This document shows, piece after piece, positions 1 through 13,700 of a stretch of 64,000 bases of DNA. Each line of letters starts with the position of its first letter. Position 1 is the first letter of the stretch. The stretch covers positions 992,001 to 1,056,000 of the forward strand of contig CM068588.1 in assembly GCA_035048485.1 (NCBI GenBank). Direction: 5' to 3'. The notes beneath the pieces are model-generated. The model searched no databases, was not told where the DNA came from, and worked only from the letters and a program-made list of their open reading frames with translations. The position numbers were made by a program, and so were the translations under genes. This DNA comes from Pteria penguin (Eukaryota; Mollusca; Bivalvia; Pterioida; Pteriidae).

Positions 1-223
1 GCACTTACTATTATTTTTTTTCTTTTATATATATATATATTTTTTTTTTTGGTTAATTCTATCGATGTGTAGAAATAATATTCTCCTTTTTCTTTCTAAC
101 AAAATTGAGACAAACTTGTATCATTAATCATTATAAAAAATATTTTTAAAACCAAGATTTTTACTGAGACGCCTTCATTTCCTGCTTTTTAAAAATAATT
201 ATTTCTATTTATATATTTATTCA

Positions 224-950
224 TTTTAAACAGCGTTTGTTGCCATTTACGAGTTGTTGATATATGCAATCAATGCCCCTGCCTTTACTGCTGTTTGTTC
301 ACCACCCCAGGGGAAGCACCAGCGTCTGTCTTTGTCATTCATGGGCAGTAAATAACAATGTTGTGTTTATTTAAAAATTCAGATGGTAAATAGCAAACAA
401 AATAATGTTTTATGCACTGTTGACGTGGTATGAGCTGTTTATTTACTCCCTCCTATGTAAAGAAGTAAAAAGAAAATGGCGATCCAGCTGGCGTCTAAAG
501 AAATTTCGCATTGCAATATGTCCAATTACGTGTTGATAACTTCTTCAATTCGTACTTTAATTTGTTAATGTGTCTGTGCCCCCGCACTTATTATTTTTAT
601 TTATTTATTTATTATTTTATTTTCTAAACAGCACTTGTTGCCATTTTATAGGAGTTGTTTAAATTTACCTTATAAGGCTGAGCAATCAATGCATCTAGGA
701 AGGTAGTAAATAACAATTTAATGTTTATTTTAATGTTCAGATGGTAAAACATAAAACAAAATAATTTCTGTACCTGTTGTGCACACTTCACGTGATACGA
801 ACAAGATTTACTCCTTTGTAAAGAAGAAGAAAAAAAAAAAAAAAAACACGCAAACAACAAAAACAAAATGGCGACCCGCCGGCCACAGAAAATTTGCATT
901 GCAAGATGTCCCCTTACGTGTTTATAACTGCTTCAGTTCTTACTACAATA
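224..950. repeat. Imperfect direct duplication (two units of about 350 bp)
   Basis: Units at about 224-575 and 612-950 share ordered blocks: an AAACAGC start, TTGTTGCCATTTA, GAGTTGTT, GCAATCAATGC, AGTAAATAACAAT, TTCAGATGGTAAA, a TTTACTCC...GTAAAGAAG block, AAAATGGCGA and a TTGCATTGCAA-type block. The GCACTTA-plus-T-rich start at position 1 recurs near 587, so the true unit may be longer with an insertion in the first copy. Open frames across the second unit contain poly-K or poly-F runs from the A tract at 829-846 and are not taken as genes. Confidence 0.75.
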
Positions 951-2285
951 ACAACTATGACTTCTTTGATGATTATAGTATGACTTTCAATATAAAAACG
1001 ATATATATATCGACAGGTTATATGATTATTTTGCTCTATATGGTATGGTATCGGTTTTCTTGTTAAAAACGATTGAATATTTACCGCGTAGATAAAATTG
1101 GATTAAAATCAAATAACGAATAAAGTCTTCTACACCCAATGATATAAAATGTGTCTGAAACCTTTCTTAACACACACGTGTGAGTTTAGTCATGTAAAGG
1201 ACATTAATTTTTGTTGTTTTAACAATTTTTCTTGCCGTTGTCGTTTCTCAGCGGGTTCGGTAGTGAGGAGAAAAATGTCGCGAGGTCCTCAAATACGACC
1301 GGGTAATTATGCATGATGTACAGATATTTCATATGAAAATTAAAGCACTATGACTATAATAAACATTGATGGTGCTATAAACGAAAAATGGTGGCATGTG
1401 CTTCAATGTTGTGTAAATGTTTTGCATAAACCCAAGCGAATGTTTTCAGAGGTCTATCACAACTAATGGCTTCTGATCGGGGTTATGTCTTCACATTGAA
1501 TAGATCATATATGAAATGTTTTATGATTCAAATGATTAGTATATTGCTTTTTTTACTTATCTGAACTACCTTTGTTTAAAAAGCGATGAAAATTCCTCTT
1601 CTTTGCAAGCTTAATGCTTTCAAGCGAATGAATGCCGAGAACAATATGGCGGACTTCCGGCTTATCGAGATGCCTGTCGGGAAATGTTACTTATGTCAGG
1701 GAGCTATATAGCTTTCAATGGGAGTTTCCAGTCTCTGTGTATATATGTCTCTGATTGTATTGAAAAATAATTTTCAATATACAGCCCTATCCTGTACCAC
1801 ACAGCCACAGGCACTTTTCTGTTCTGTTTCAATTATAGAATATGAGTTTAAATTAGAATAATGCACTGAAGAACAGGTAATTGATTAATCAGATGCGTGA
1901 ACTTTGTATTTTCATGTGCTTAATTTATACCTGTTTATCATTATCATGTTGTACACCCATCATTTTACCAGTCAAATAAAAAGTTTAACCAAGACAGTGT
2001 GCGCAGCGTAAAATCAACATCGGATCTTACCACAGTATGATAAAGTATAAAAGAAAACGGGAAAATAAATTCCGTGTCTAGAAAATCTCGTGTTGGTTAA
2101 AGGTGTTAAAATCGTGCTCCGCCTCTGGATGTTACGCCCTTACCGTACCAATCCCTATGTTAGGGTGAGAGCGTAAGTTTCTGAGGCGGATCAAGATCTC
2201 ACCACCTTCAGTATTGGTCTGAGAAATAAATCATAACATTTTGTACTACTTTTTTATATCATATTTTCGTCAAATTGTAGATATA
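951..2285. other. AT-rich non-coding stretch
   Basis: No convincing long coding region, RNA gene or repeat was recognised. A possible short exon (1251-1301) and a 21-codon ORF with a good start context (1646-1711) are discussed under findings and rejections. Confidence 0.4.
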
Positions 2286-2564
2286 CAGGCGCGTAGCCAG
2301 GGGCATAATAATGTGTACGCACCAAATGAAATGGGCTGGGGATTGCGCTGAAGCCCCAATGGCTCCAGGACGAAAGCCTGGATGGGGGCCTGCGGTGAAG
2401 CCCCCGGAGGCAAACGGATTCTGGAGTTTTAAAGGTTATATACTTTATTCTGACCCTTTATTTGTCAGAAATGTACTGATTTTCATTCAATGCAGAGGAG
2501 GACTTTCTCTCTCTCTGTCTTTAAAAAATGATATGTACTTGGCGTAATGGCAGCTACGCGTCTG
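2286..2564. mobile_element. MITE-like element with CAGGCGCGTAGCC ends
   Basis: The left end reads CAGGCGCGTAGCCAGGGG. The right end reads GGCAGCTACGCGTCTG, whose reverse complement CAGACGCGTAGC matches the left end with one mismatch over 12 bases. Length is about 279 bp, and it has no transposase. CAG-initial termini suit hAT-like non-autonomous elements, but no matching 8-bp target duplication was found, so the superfamily is uncertain. A 78-codon ORF inside has no recognisable domain. Confidence 0.6.
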
Positions 2565-3017
2565 ATTTCAATCTACATTCACTCTTTGCGATATATCTAT
2601 TCATTCTCACATATCTCCTTCCCTCATTGATAAAATTTGTTTATTATCTTTGTTTTGTTTTGTTTTTTGTTTTTTCCTTGTCAATTAAGACTTTGTAGAT
2701 ATTCATCTCCTTCGGAAAGAGCCGGGGGGTGGGGGTGGGGGTGGGGGGGTTGTTACGTGTTCAATGATATATATAAATACACATTAAAGAAAGTTTACTG
2801 ACCTTGAACACACTGGATGAGACAACTTGAAAGGAACAAAATGCACATTTCATACATAAATGATTTAGCCATGTCAAATGTTCGTAAGTTTACAATAACG
2901 CGTCAAAAATTTGTCAGTAATTTAATTTTTTCTTTTTGTTTTCTGTTAAAATCGCTACAACTGTGCTGTTAAATCTTGTTGTATTACCGTCCCTTTGTCA
3001 ATCTGTTCTCGTAAATG
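2565..3017. other. Non-coding, with a G-rich tract
   Basis: Contains TTTTG-rich sequence near 2650 and a G-rich run at about 2724-2751 made of G-runs separated by single T, which could form a G-quadruplex. No gene seen. Confidence 0.5.
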
Positions 3018-3156
3018 TTGATTGGTTGATTGGTGTTTTACGTCGCTTTCAACAATTTTTCAGTTATATTGCGACATGGAAGCACGAGGTAACAAACCTC
3101 TGAAATATAGTGGCGCAACCCGGGATTGTCGGCGCCGCAAGCCAAGCCTGTCCCGC
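3018..3156 (-). mobile_element. tRNA-derived SINE, family A, truncated copy
   Basis: Read on the minus strand it matches the fuller copy at 26681-26852: a GCTTGGCTTGCGGCGCC head, the TGCGCCACTAT segment, GAGGTT...CCTC, the CATGTCGC.ATATAACTG segment, GCGACGTAAAACACCAAT, and a CAATCAACCAAT-type tail. The insertion is bracketed by an 11-bp direct repeat TCTCGTAAATG at 3007-3017 and 3157-3167, a target-site duplication typical of LINE-mobilised SINEs. The tRNA-like head is incomplete. Confidence 0.85.
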
Positions 3157-3167
3157 TCTCGTAAATG

Positions 3168-3782
3168 AGACAATTACTTGAGGAAGCGCAAGGTACAGTC
3201 TATTGTTCGGCACTCCTACCTGTGAGGGCTGAAAACAGAACTGGTTTTTACTTCTCTAAATATAGACTTACGCCTCATATCATAAGACTGATGTACAGTC
3301 AGAATATATGTTTCCTGTTTTAATTCTGTATCCAAGTCAAGTAAATAACAAATTTTCAATTAATCCTGGGAACAATATTTATTGAGTTTATTATTATGGG
3401 TTAAAATTTTTTTCGATAAACATACATAGTACACATAGTATATATATATATATAGTATATACATAGTATGGAAGAGTTCAGATACCATTAACAGCTTTTG
3501 ATGATTGAAATTGTTTAGACCACTTCCAGATCGTTGTACTGGTCTAGTGCGTTACTCTGTATTTTTCCTTACGCTATGGGCCCATTTTTTTAAGCAGTGA
3601 GGACTGAAGAGGTTTTTTTTAACATGGCAACATATAGCGTGGCACGGGATCTCGGTTTTTACTGCCCCTCATCCGATGGACAGGCGGGAGGCAGATGCTG
3701 ATAAATTACCTTAGAAAACAATCGGAAATGACGGAGTTGTTACGATCGAATCCGTACTCAGTACTGAAATCCAGTGTCACTG
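3168..3782. other. Non-coding AT-rich spacer
   Basis: Contains a short TA-rich microsatellite at about 3438-3460. No gene or RNA recognised. Confidence 0.4.
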
Positions 3783-3947
3783 AGACTGGCGGATTTAGAA
3801 GGAGCGGGGGCCCCTTTTTTTGCCACAGGTATGAGTAAAACTTCAGATTTGACACCAAAATAGCTGAATATTTCGGCTAATACTTAACTTTCATATGTGC
3901 CCCCCCCCCCCTTGCGCGCCTTTTCGGAAATCCGAGACCCACCACTG
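3783..3947. mobile_element. MITE-like element, CAGTGGCGGAT family, copy 1
   Basis: Begins with CTGGCGGATTTAGAAGG and ends with CGAGACCCACCACTG. The right end inverted is CAGTGGTGGGTCTCG, similar to the left end. Internal text (AGATTTGACACCAAAATAGCTGA, TTTTCGGAAATCCG) is shared with the copy at 49556-49695. A C-tract at 3900-3911 lies inside. No transposase. Confidence 0.65.
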
Positions 3948-4210
3948 ATTGCGATATTGGAATTTACAAACACAAGTTTAATACATAATGGAATGATTTC
4001 CAGTATGAAAAAAAAAATTCGACAGATTGTTGGAGGGCTTAACCAGGTTCTTTCCGTTTGATTGTGAGATTCAGTGTAGCCCATCAGCGTTGAGATCTGT
4101 GTTAAAAAATTCCAGTCCTGAAAAAATAGGAAGATTTACCACTGTAAAAATCTTTCGAAAATCTGCATTTTTCCAGGTGCGCCGTAGTATCTCTTTCGGT
4201 AAGGTATTGG

Positions 4211-4334
<124 letters not shown>

Positions 4335-7300
4335 TTCCCGGATTCGAGTCCTGCCAGTGGCTCGTCGATATGTCGTTTTTCGAATGATTGAGATGGGCCG
4401 AGGAATGAGCACGTCGCCGATTTTAGTTAGACCGACGAGTCAGATACTTTACCGATTGAGTTCAACCGACTCGTCACCCATTTCACCGACTGAGTTAGGC
4501 TTACAGGTCAGGCATTTTAGCAATATAGTCAATCCGACCTGTCAGGCATTGTTCCGATTGGTTTAGGTCGACCCCTCAGACATTTTTCGGTTTGAGTTAG
4601 GCCGGCGATTCAGCATTTTAGCGATTGACTTAGGTCGATTACTCAGGCAATTTACCGATTGAGTTCGGCCGACTAGCCAGTCTTTTTACCGAAAGAATGA
4701 CGCCGACGACTCAGGCAATTTACCGATTGAGTTAGGCGGACGAGTCAGCACTTTAACAATTAAGGTAGCCGTCAAACATTTTACCGATTGACCTAGCACG
4801 ACCCGTAAGTCATTATTCGGATTACGTAAGGCCAACCCGTCAGGAATATTACCAATTGAGTAAGGCCGACGAGTCATCACTTTACCGATTGAGTGAGGCC
4901 AACCTCTCAGGCATTTTACCGATTGACTTAGGCGGACGAGTCAGGTACTTTATCGATTGAGTTAGGCCGGCGAGTAATCACATTATCGATTAACTTAGGC
5001 CGACGAGTCATGTACTCTACCGATTGATTTAGGCCGGCGAGTCAAGCACTTTTCTGATTGAATTAGGCCAACCCGTCAGGCACTTTAATGATTGATTTAG
5101 GCCGACGGGTCTGGCATTTTGCAGACTGAAGCAGACCGACCCGTCAGGAATTTTGCCGATTGAGTTTGGCCGACGGGTCAGCAATTACCGAAGGATATAG
5201 GCCGACGAGTCGGCATTTCAACGATTGACTTTGACAGATGAGTCATGCACTTTAAGCAGTTAAGGTAGGTCGTCAGATATTTTACCGAGTGACCCAGGTA
5301 TCATTCCGATTGAGTTAGGCCGACCCGTCAGGCATTTTACCGATAAGGTGAGGCCGACCCGTCTGGCATTTTACCCATTGAGTTCGGCCGACTCGTCAGC
5401 CATAATACTAGATGACTTAGTCCGAGGAGTCAGGCACTTTACAGATTGATTTAGTCCGGCCTGTCAGGCATTTTATCGAATGATTTAGGCTGATGAGTCA
5501 GGAACTTTATCGATTTACATAGGCCGGCGAGTAGTTACTTTACCGATTGAGTTAGGCCTACGAGTCAGTCATTTTACACATTGAGTACGGCCAACCTGTC
5601 AGGCATTTTACCGATTGACCTAAACTGATTGAATAAGGCAGACATCTCAGGAATTTTACCCATTACTTAGGCCGACGAGTCAGGCACTTTGCCGATTGAG
5701 TAAGGCGAACCCGTTAGGAATTTTAGCGTCAGGCATTATACCTACTGAGTAAGACCGGCGAGTCATCACTTTACCGATTGAACGACGTCAATCCGTCATG
5801 CATTTTACCGATTGACTTAAGCCGACGAGTCAAGCACTTTTCTGATTGAATTAGGCCAACCCGTCAGGCATTTTAATGATTGATTTAGGCCGACGTGTCT
5901 GGCACTTTGCAGACTGAAGCAGACCGACCCGTCAGGAATTTTGCCGATTGAGTTAGGCCGACGGGTCAGCAATTACCGAAGGATTTAGGCCGAAGAGTCG
6001 GCATTGCAACGATTGACTTTGACAGATGAGTCATGCACTTTACCGATTGACTTAGGCCGACAGGTCAGGAATTTCAACGATTCACTAAGGCTACGAATCA
6101 GTTATTTTTACCGATTCAGTTAGGCCAACAAGTCAGCACTACTGATTGACTAAGGCCGACGAAACAAACACTTTACCGATTGAGTTCGGCCGACTTGTCA
6201 GCCATTTAATCGATTGAGTGACGCCGACGATTTAGACAATTTACCGATTGATTTAAACTGACCCGTCAGGTATTTAACCGATTGAGCACTGTACGAATTA
6301 ACTTATGGTGATCGGTCAGTCATTTTACCTATTGAGTTAGGCCGACCCGTCAGGTATTTTTACCAAGTCACTTAGGTCGACCCGTCAGACATTTTTCGGA
6401 TTGAGTTAGGCTGATGAGTCAGGCACATTACCGATTAAGTTATATCGACGAGTCGGGCACATTACGGATTGGGTTAAGTCGACGTCTCAGGCATTTTAAC
6501 GATTGAGTTAGACCGACCTGTCAGTCATTTACCGACTGAGTTAGGCCGAGAAGTCTTCATTTTAACGATTGACTTAGGCCGACGGGTCAGTCACTTTACC
6601 GTTTGAATTATGTGGACTAGTCAGCATTTTACCGATTGAGTTAGGCCGACGAGTCAGGCATTTTATCGACTGAGTGACACAGAGTAGTGAGTCACTTTAC
6701 TGGATGAGTTAGGCCCACGAGTCGGGCATTTCACCTATTGAGTAAGGCTGACGAGTCAGACATTTTACCAACTGACATAGGCCGACGAGTCAATTAATTT
6801 ACCAATTGAATTAGTCCGACTAGTTAGGCAATTTACCGATTGAGTTAAGTGAACGATTCAGCACTGAAGTAGTTAAAGTAGGTCGTCAGACATTTTACCG
6901 ATTGACCTAGGTCGACACGTCAGGCATTATACCGATTGATGTCGGCCGACTCGACAGCCATTTTACTGGTTGAATTAGGCCGACGAGTCAGCAATTTTAC
7001 AGATTTAATTAAGCTAAAGGATTGATTTAGGCCGGTGAGTCATCATTTTAGCGATTCAGTTAGGCCGCCGAGTCAGACACTTTACCGATTGAGTAAGGCC
7101 GACCCATTAGGCATTTTACCGATTGAGTTAGGCCGACCTGTCAGCCATTTTGCCGATAGGCCGACGAGTTAGTCACTTTACCGATTGAATTTGGCCGACG
7201 AGTCAACCATTTTACCACTTGAGTTAGTCCGACATGTCAGGTATTTTAACTTTTGAGTTTGGCGGAGAAGTCAGAATTTTACCGATTGACTAAGGCCGAT

Positions 7301-10300
7301 GAGTCAGCACTTTATCCGGTGAGTTAGGCCGACCCGTCAGGCATTTTACCGATTTAACTTAGGTCGACCCGTCAGGCATTTTTTGATTGAGATAGGTAGA
7401 ATAGTCAGCACTTTACCGATTGAGTAAGACCGACAAGTCAGACACTTAACGGAAAGAGTTAAGTCGACCCGTCAGGAATTTTACGGATTCACTTAGGCCG
7501 ACGAGTTAGTCACTTTACCATTTGTGTTAGGCCGACGAGTCAGCAATTTTCTGATGGAATTAGGCCAACGAACCAGGCACATTACGGAATGAGGTAGGGC
7601 GACCCGTCAGGCATTTTACCGATTAAGTTAAGCTGACTGGTCAGGCATTTTACCGATTGAGACCGGCCCACCTGTCAGGCATTTTTTCGGATTGACTTAG
7701 GCCGACGAGTCAGTAATTTTACCGATTTAGTTTGGCCGACGAGTCAGGCACTTTACCTATTGAATTAGTCCGACCCGTTACGTATTTTACCAATTGAGCT
7801 AGGCCCACGAGTCAGGCACTTTACCGATTGAGTAAGGCCGACCCGTCAGACATTTTAACTATTGAGTTAAGCCGACCCGTCAGGCATTTTACCAACTGAG
7901 TTAGGCCGACCCGTCAGACATTTAAAGACTGACTTATGCCGACGAGTCAGGCACTTTGCCGATTTACTTACACCGACAATTCAAGCACTTTTCTGATTGA
8001 TTTAGTCTGAGTTAGGCCAACTATTTAGGCACTTTTCCGAATGAGTTAGGCCGACGCTTCAGTCACTTAACCGTTTTAGTTCGGCCGACTCGTCAGCCAT
8101 TTAACCGATTGAATTAGCCCGACGAGTGAGGCAGTTTACCAATTGCGCTTGGCCGACGAGTGAACAATTTTCTGATTGAGTTAGGTCGACGAGTCAGGCA
8201 CATTACCGAATGAGGTAGGCCGACCCGTCAGGCATTTAACCGACCTGTCAGGATTTTTTTTTCCGGATTGACTTAGGCCGACGAGTCAGTTGCTTTACCG
8301 ATTGAATTTGGCCGACCAGTCAGGCACTTTACCGATTGAGTAAGGCCGACCCGTCAGGCATTTTTCCGACTGACTTAGGTCGACCCGCCAGGCATTTTTT
8401 GATTGAGACAGGCGGAAGAGTCAGCACTTTACCAACTGAGTAAGACCGACAAGTCTGCAATTTTCTGATTAAGTTAGGCCGACGAGTCAGGCACATTACT
8501 GAATGAGGTAGGCCTACCCGTCAGGCATTTCACCGATTAAGTTAGGCTGACTGGTTTGGCATTTTACCGATTCAATCAGGCCGATCTGTCAGGCTTTTTT
8601 TCGGATAGACTTCGGCCGACGAGTCGGTTACTTTACCGATTGAGTTTGGCCGACGAGTCAGGCACTTAACCGATTGAATAAGGCGACCTGTCAGGTATTT
8701 TATCGATTGAGTTACGCCGACCCGTCAGGCATTTTACCGATTGACTTATGCCGACAAGTCAGGCACTTTACCTATTGAATTAGTCCGACTCGTCAGGCAT
8801 TTTACCGATTGAGTTAGGCCCAATAGTCAGGCAATTTGCCGATTGAGTAAGGCCGAACCGTAATGCATTTTACCGATTGAGTTCGGCCGATCCGTCAGGC
8901 ATTTTACCGATTGAGTTAGGCCGACGTTTGAAGCAATTTACCGAATGAATAAGGCCGACGAGTGAAGCTATTTACCGATCGAGTCAGCCCGACGAGTCAT
9001 GCACTTTACCGATTGAGTAAGGCCGACCCGTTAGGCATTTTACCGATTAAGTTTGGCCGACTCGTCAGACATTTTATCGATTGAGGTAGGCCGACCCATC
9101 AGGCATTTTACCGATTGACTTATGCCGACGAGTCAGGCACTTTGCCGATTGAGTTATTCCGACAACTCAGACACTTTTCTGATTGATATAGTCTGAGTCT
9201 GGCCAACTATTTAGGCATTTTACCGACTGAGTTAGGCTGACTGGTCAAGCATTTTACCGATTGGGTCAGGCCGACCTGTCAGGCATTTTTACGGCCTAAG
9301 TCCGATGAGTGAGTTACTTTACCGATCGAATTTCGCCGACGAGTCAGGCATTTTACCGATTCAGTAAGGCCGACGAGTCAGTCACATTACCGATTGAGTT
9401 TGGCCAACGAGTCAGCAATTTTCTGACTGAGTTAGACCGACGATTCAAGCACATTACCGAATGAGGTAGGCCGACCCATCAGGCATTTTACCGATTGACT
9501 TATGCCGACGAGTCACACACTTTGCCGATTGAGTTATACCGACAACTCAGAAACTTTTCTGATTGATTTAGTCTGAGTCTGGCCAACTATTTAGGCACAT
9601 TTCCGAGTGAGTTAGGCCGACGCTTCAGTCACTTAACTGTTTTAGATCGACCGACACGTCAGCCATTTCCCCGATTGAGTCAGGCCGACGAGTGAAGCAA
9701 TTTACCGATTGAGTGAGTTTGACCAGTCAGCCATTTTACCGATTGAGTTAGGCCGACGAGTCAGTCACATTACCGATTGAGTTTGGCCAACGAGTCAGCA
9801 ATTTTCTGACTGAGTTAGGCTGACGATTCAAGCACATTACCGAATGAGGTAGGCCGACCCATCAGGCATTTTAACGATGATGTTAGGCTGACTGGTCAGG
9901 CATTTTACTGATTGAGTCAGGTCGACCTGTCAGGCATATTTACGGTTTGAATAAGTCCGACAAATGAGTTACTTTATCGATTGAGCTAAGCCCATGAGTC
10001 AGGAACTTTACCGATTGAGTAAGGCCGACCCGTCAAGCATTTTACCGATTGAGTTAGGCGGACTCGTCAGGCATTTTACCGATTGAGTAAGGCCGACGAG
10101 TGAAGCAATTTACCGATTGAGTTAGGCCGACGAGTGAAGAAATTTACCGATCGAGTCAGCCCGACGAGTCCGGCACTTTACCGATTGAGTAAGGCCGAAC
10201 CGTCAGGCATTTCACCGATTGTGTTTGGCCGACCTGGAAGTCATTTTACCGAATGAGTTTGGCCCACGAGTCAGGCACTTTACCGATTGAGTAAGGCCGA

Positions 10301-10768
10301 CCCGTTAGGCATTTTACTGATTGAGTTAGGCCGACGAGTGAAGCAATTTACCGATTGAGTTAGGCCGACAAGTGAAGAAATTTACCGATTGAGTCAGCCC
10401 GACTAGTCAGGCACTTTACCGATTGAGTAAGGCCGAACCGTCAGGCATTTTACCGATTGTGTTTGGCCGACCCGTCAGGCATTTTACCGATTGTGTTTGG
10501 CCGACCCGTCAGGCATTTTACCGATTGAGCTAGGCCCACGAGTCAAGCAATTTACCGATCTAGTCAGCCCGACGAGTCAGGCACTTCACCGATTGAGTGA
10601 GGACGAACCGTCAGGCATTTTACCGATCGAGTTTGGCCGACCCGTCAGGCATTTTGCCGATTGAGCCAGGCCCAAGAGTCAGCCAGTTTACCGATTGAGT
10701 AAGGCCGACCCGTCAGGCATTTTACCGATTGAGTTTGACCGATCCATCAGGCATTTTACTGATTGGCT

Positions 10769-13700
10769 TATGCCGACGAGACAGGCCTTTTGCCGATTGA
10801 TTTATGCCGACAACTCAAGGGCTTTTCTGATTGATTTAGTCTGAATTTGGCCAACTATTTAGGCACTTTTCCGAGGGAGTTAGGCCGACGCTTCAGTCAC
10901 TTAACTGTTTTAGATTGACCGACACGTCAGCCATTTCACCGATCGAGTCAGGCCGACGAGTGACGCAATTTACCGATTGAGTGAGGTTGACCGGTCAGCC
11001 ATTTTGCCGATTGACTTAAGCCGACGAGTCAGTCACTTTATGTATTGAATTTGGCCGACGAGTCAGCAATTTTCTGATTGAGTTTGGCCGACCCGTCAGG
11101 CATTTTACCGATTGAGTCAGTCCGACCTGTCAGGCTTTTTTATGGATTGACTAAGTCCGACTAGTAATTTACTTTACCAATTGAGTTTGGCCGACGAGTC
11201 AGGCACTTTACCAATTGAGAAAGGCCGACCCGTCAGGCATTTTACCGATTGACTTATGCCGACGAGTCAAGCACTTTGCCGATTGAGTTATACCGACAAC
11301 TCAAGGAGTTTTCTGATTGATTTAGTCTGAGTTAGGCCAATTATTTAGGCACTTTTGCGAGTGATGTAGGCAGACGTTTCAGTCTCTTAACCGTTTTAGT
11401 TCGGCGGACACGTCAGCTATTTCACTGATTGAGTTAGGCCGACGAGTGAAGCAATTTAGCGATCTAGTCAGCCCGACGAGTCAGGCATTTTACCGATTGA
11501 GTTTGGCCGACTCGTCAGGCATCTTACCGATTGAGCTAGGCCCACGAGTCAGGCACTTTACCGATTGCGTAAGGCCGACCCGTCAGGCATTTTTCCGATT
11601 TAGTTAGGCCGATGAGTGAAGCAATTTACCGATCTTGTCAGCCCGACGAGTCAGGCACTTTGACGATTGAGTAAGGCGGACCCGTCAGGCATTTTACCGA
11701 TTGAGATTGGCCGACCCGTCAGGTATTTTACTGATTGACTTATGCCGACGAGACAGGCCTTTTGCCGATTGAGATAAACCAACAAGTCAAGGACTTTTCT
11801 GATTGATTTAGTCTGAGTTTGGCCAACTATTTAGGCACTTTTCCGAGTGAGTTAGGCCGACGCTTCAGTCACTTAACTGTTTTAGTTCGGCCGACACGTC
11901 AGCCATTTCACCGATTGAGTTAGGCCGACGAGTGAAGCAATTTACCGATCGAATTAGGCCGACGAGTGAAGAAATTTACCGATCTAGTCAGCCCGACGAG
12001 TCAGGCACTTTACCGATTGAGTAAGGCCGAACCGTCAGGCATTTTACCGATTGAGCTAGGCCCACGCATTAGGCACTTTACCGATTCAGTAAGGCGGACC
12101 CGTCAGGCATTTTACCGATTGAGTTAGGCCGACGAGTGAAGCAATTTACCGATCTAGTCAGCCCGACGAGTCAGGCATTTTACCGATTGAGCTAGGCCCA
12201 CGCATTAGGCACTTTACCGATTCAGTAAGGCGGACCCTTCAGGCATTTTACCGATTGAGTTAGGCCGACGAGTGAAGCAATTTACCGATCTAGTCAGCCC
12301 GACGAGTCAGGCATTTTACCGATTGGGTAAGGCCGAACCGTCAGGCATTTAGCCGATTGAGTTTGGCCAACCCGTCAGGCATTTTACCGATTGAGCTAGG
12401 CCCACGAGTCAGGCACTTTACCGATTCAGTAAGGCCGACCTTTCGGGTATTTTACCGATTGAATTAGGCCGACTAGTGAAGCAATTTACCGATCTAGTCA
12501 GCCCGACGAGTCAGGTATTTTACCGATTGAGTTTGGCCGACTCGTCAGGCATCCTACCGATTGAGATGGGCCCACGAGTCAGGCACTTTACCGATTGCGT
12601 AAGGCCGACCCGTCAGGCATTTTTCCGATTTAGTTAGGCCGATGAGTAAAGCAATTTACCGATCTAGTCAGCCCGACGAGTCAGGCACTTTAACGATTGA
12701 GTAGGGCCGACCCGTCAGGCATTTCAACGATTGAGTTAGGCCGACGAGTGAAGCAATTTACCAATCTAGTAAGCCCGACGAGTAAGGCATTTTACCGATT
12801 GGGTAAGGCCGAACCGTCAGGCATTTAGCCGATTGAGTTTGGCCGACCCGTCAGGCATTTTACCGATTGAGCTAGGCCCACGAGTCACGCACTTTACCGA
12901 TTCAGTAAGGCCGACCCGTCAGGCATTTTTCCGATTGAGTTAGGCCGACGAGTGAAGCAATTTACCGATCGAGTCAGCCCGACGAGTCAGGCACTTTAAC
13001 GATTGAGTAAGGCCGACCCGTCCAGCATTTTACCGATTGAGTTTGGCCGACTCGTCAGGCATCTTACCGATTGAGCTAGGCCCACGAGTCAGGCACTTTA
13101 CCGATTGCGTAAGGCCGACCCGTCAGGCATTTTTCCGATTTAGTTAGGCCGATGAGTAAAGCAATTTACCGATCTAGTCAGCCCGACGAGTCAAGCACTT
13201 TGACGATTGAGTAAGGCCGACCCGTCAGGCATTTTACCGATTGAGTTAGGCAGACGAGTGAAGCAATTTACCGATCTAGTCAGCCCGACGAGTAAGGCAT
13301 TTTACCGATTGGGTAAGGCCGAACCGTCAGGCATTTAGCCGATTGAGTTTGGCTGACCCGTCAGGCATTTTACCGATTGAGCTAGGCCCATGAGTCACGC
13401 ACTTTACCGATTCAGTAAGGCCGACCCGTCAGGCATTTTTCCGATTGAGTTAGGCCGACGAGTGAAGCAATTTACCGATCTAGTCAGCCCGACGAGTCAG
13501 GCATTTTACCGATTGGGTAACGCCGAACCGTCAGGCGTTTAGCCGATTGAGTTTGGCCGACCCGTCAGGCATTTTACCGATTGAGCTAGGCCCACGAGTC
13601 AGGCAGGCACTTTACCGATTCAGTAAGGCCGACCCTTCGGGTATTTTACCGATTGAATTAGGCCGACGAGTGAAGCAATTTACCGATCTAGTAAGCCCGA

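Noticed and set aside
624..1066. Two overlapping 91-95-residue proteins on opposite strands
   Set aside because: They depend on an A18 homopolymer and lie in a duplicated non-coding unit whose first copy has no equivalent frame.
1646..1711. 21-codon ORF with a good start context (ATGGCGGAC)
   Set aside because: Too short, with no adjoining splice donor that would extend it; ATGGCG words recur at 474, 868 and 30085, so this may be chance.
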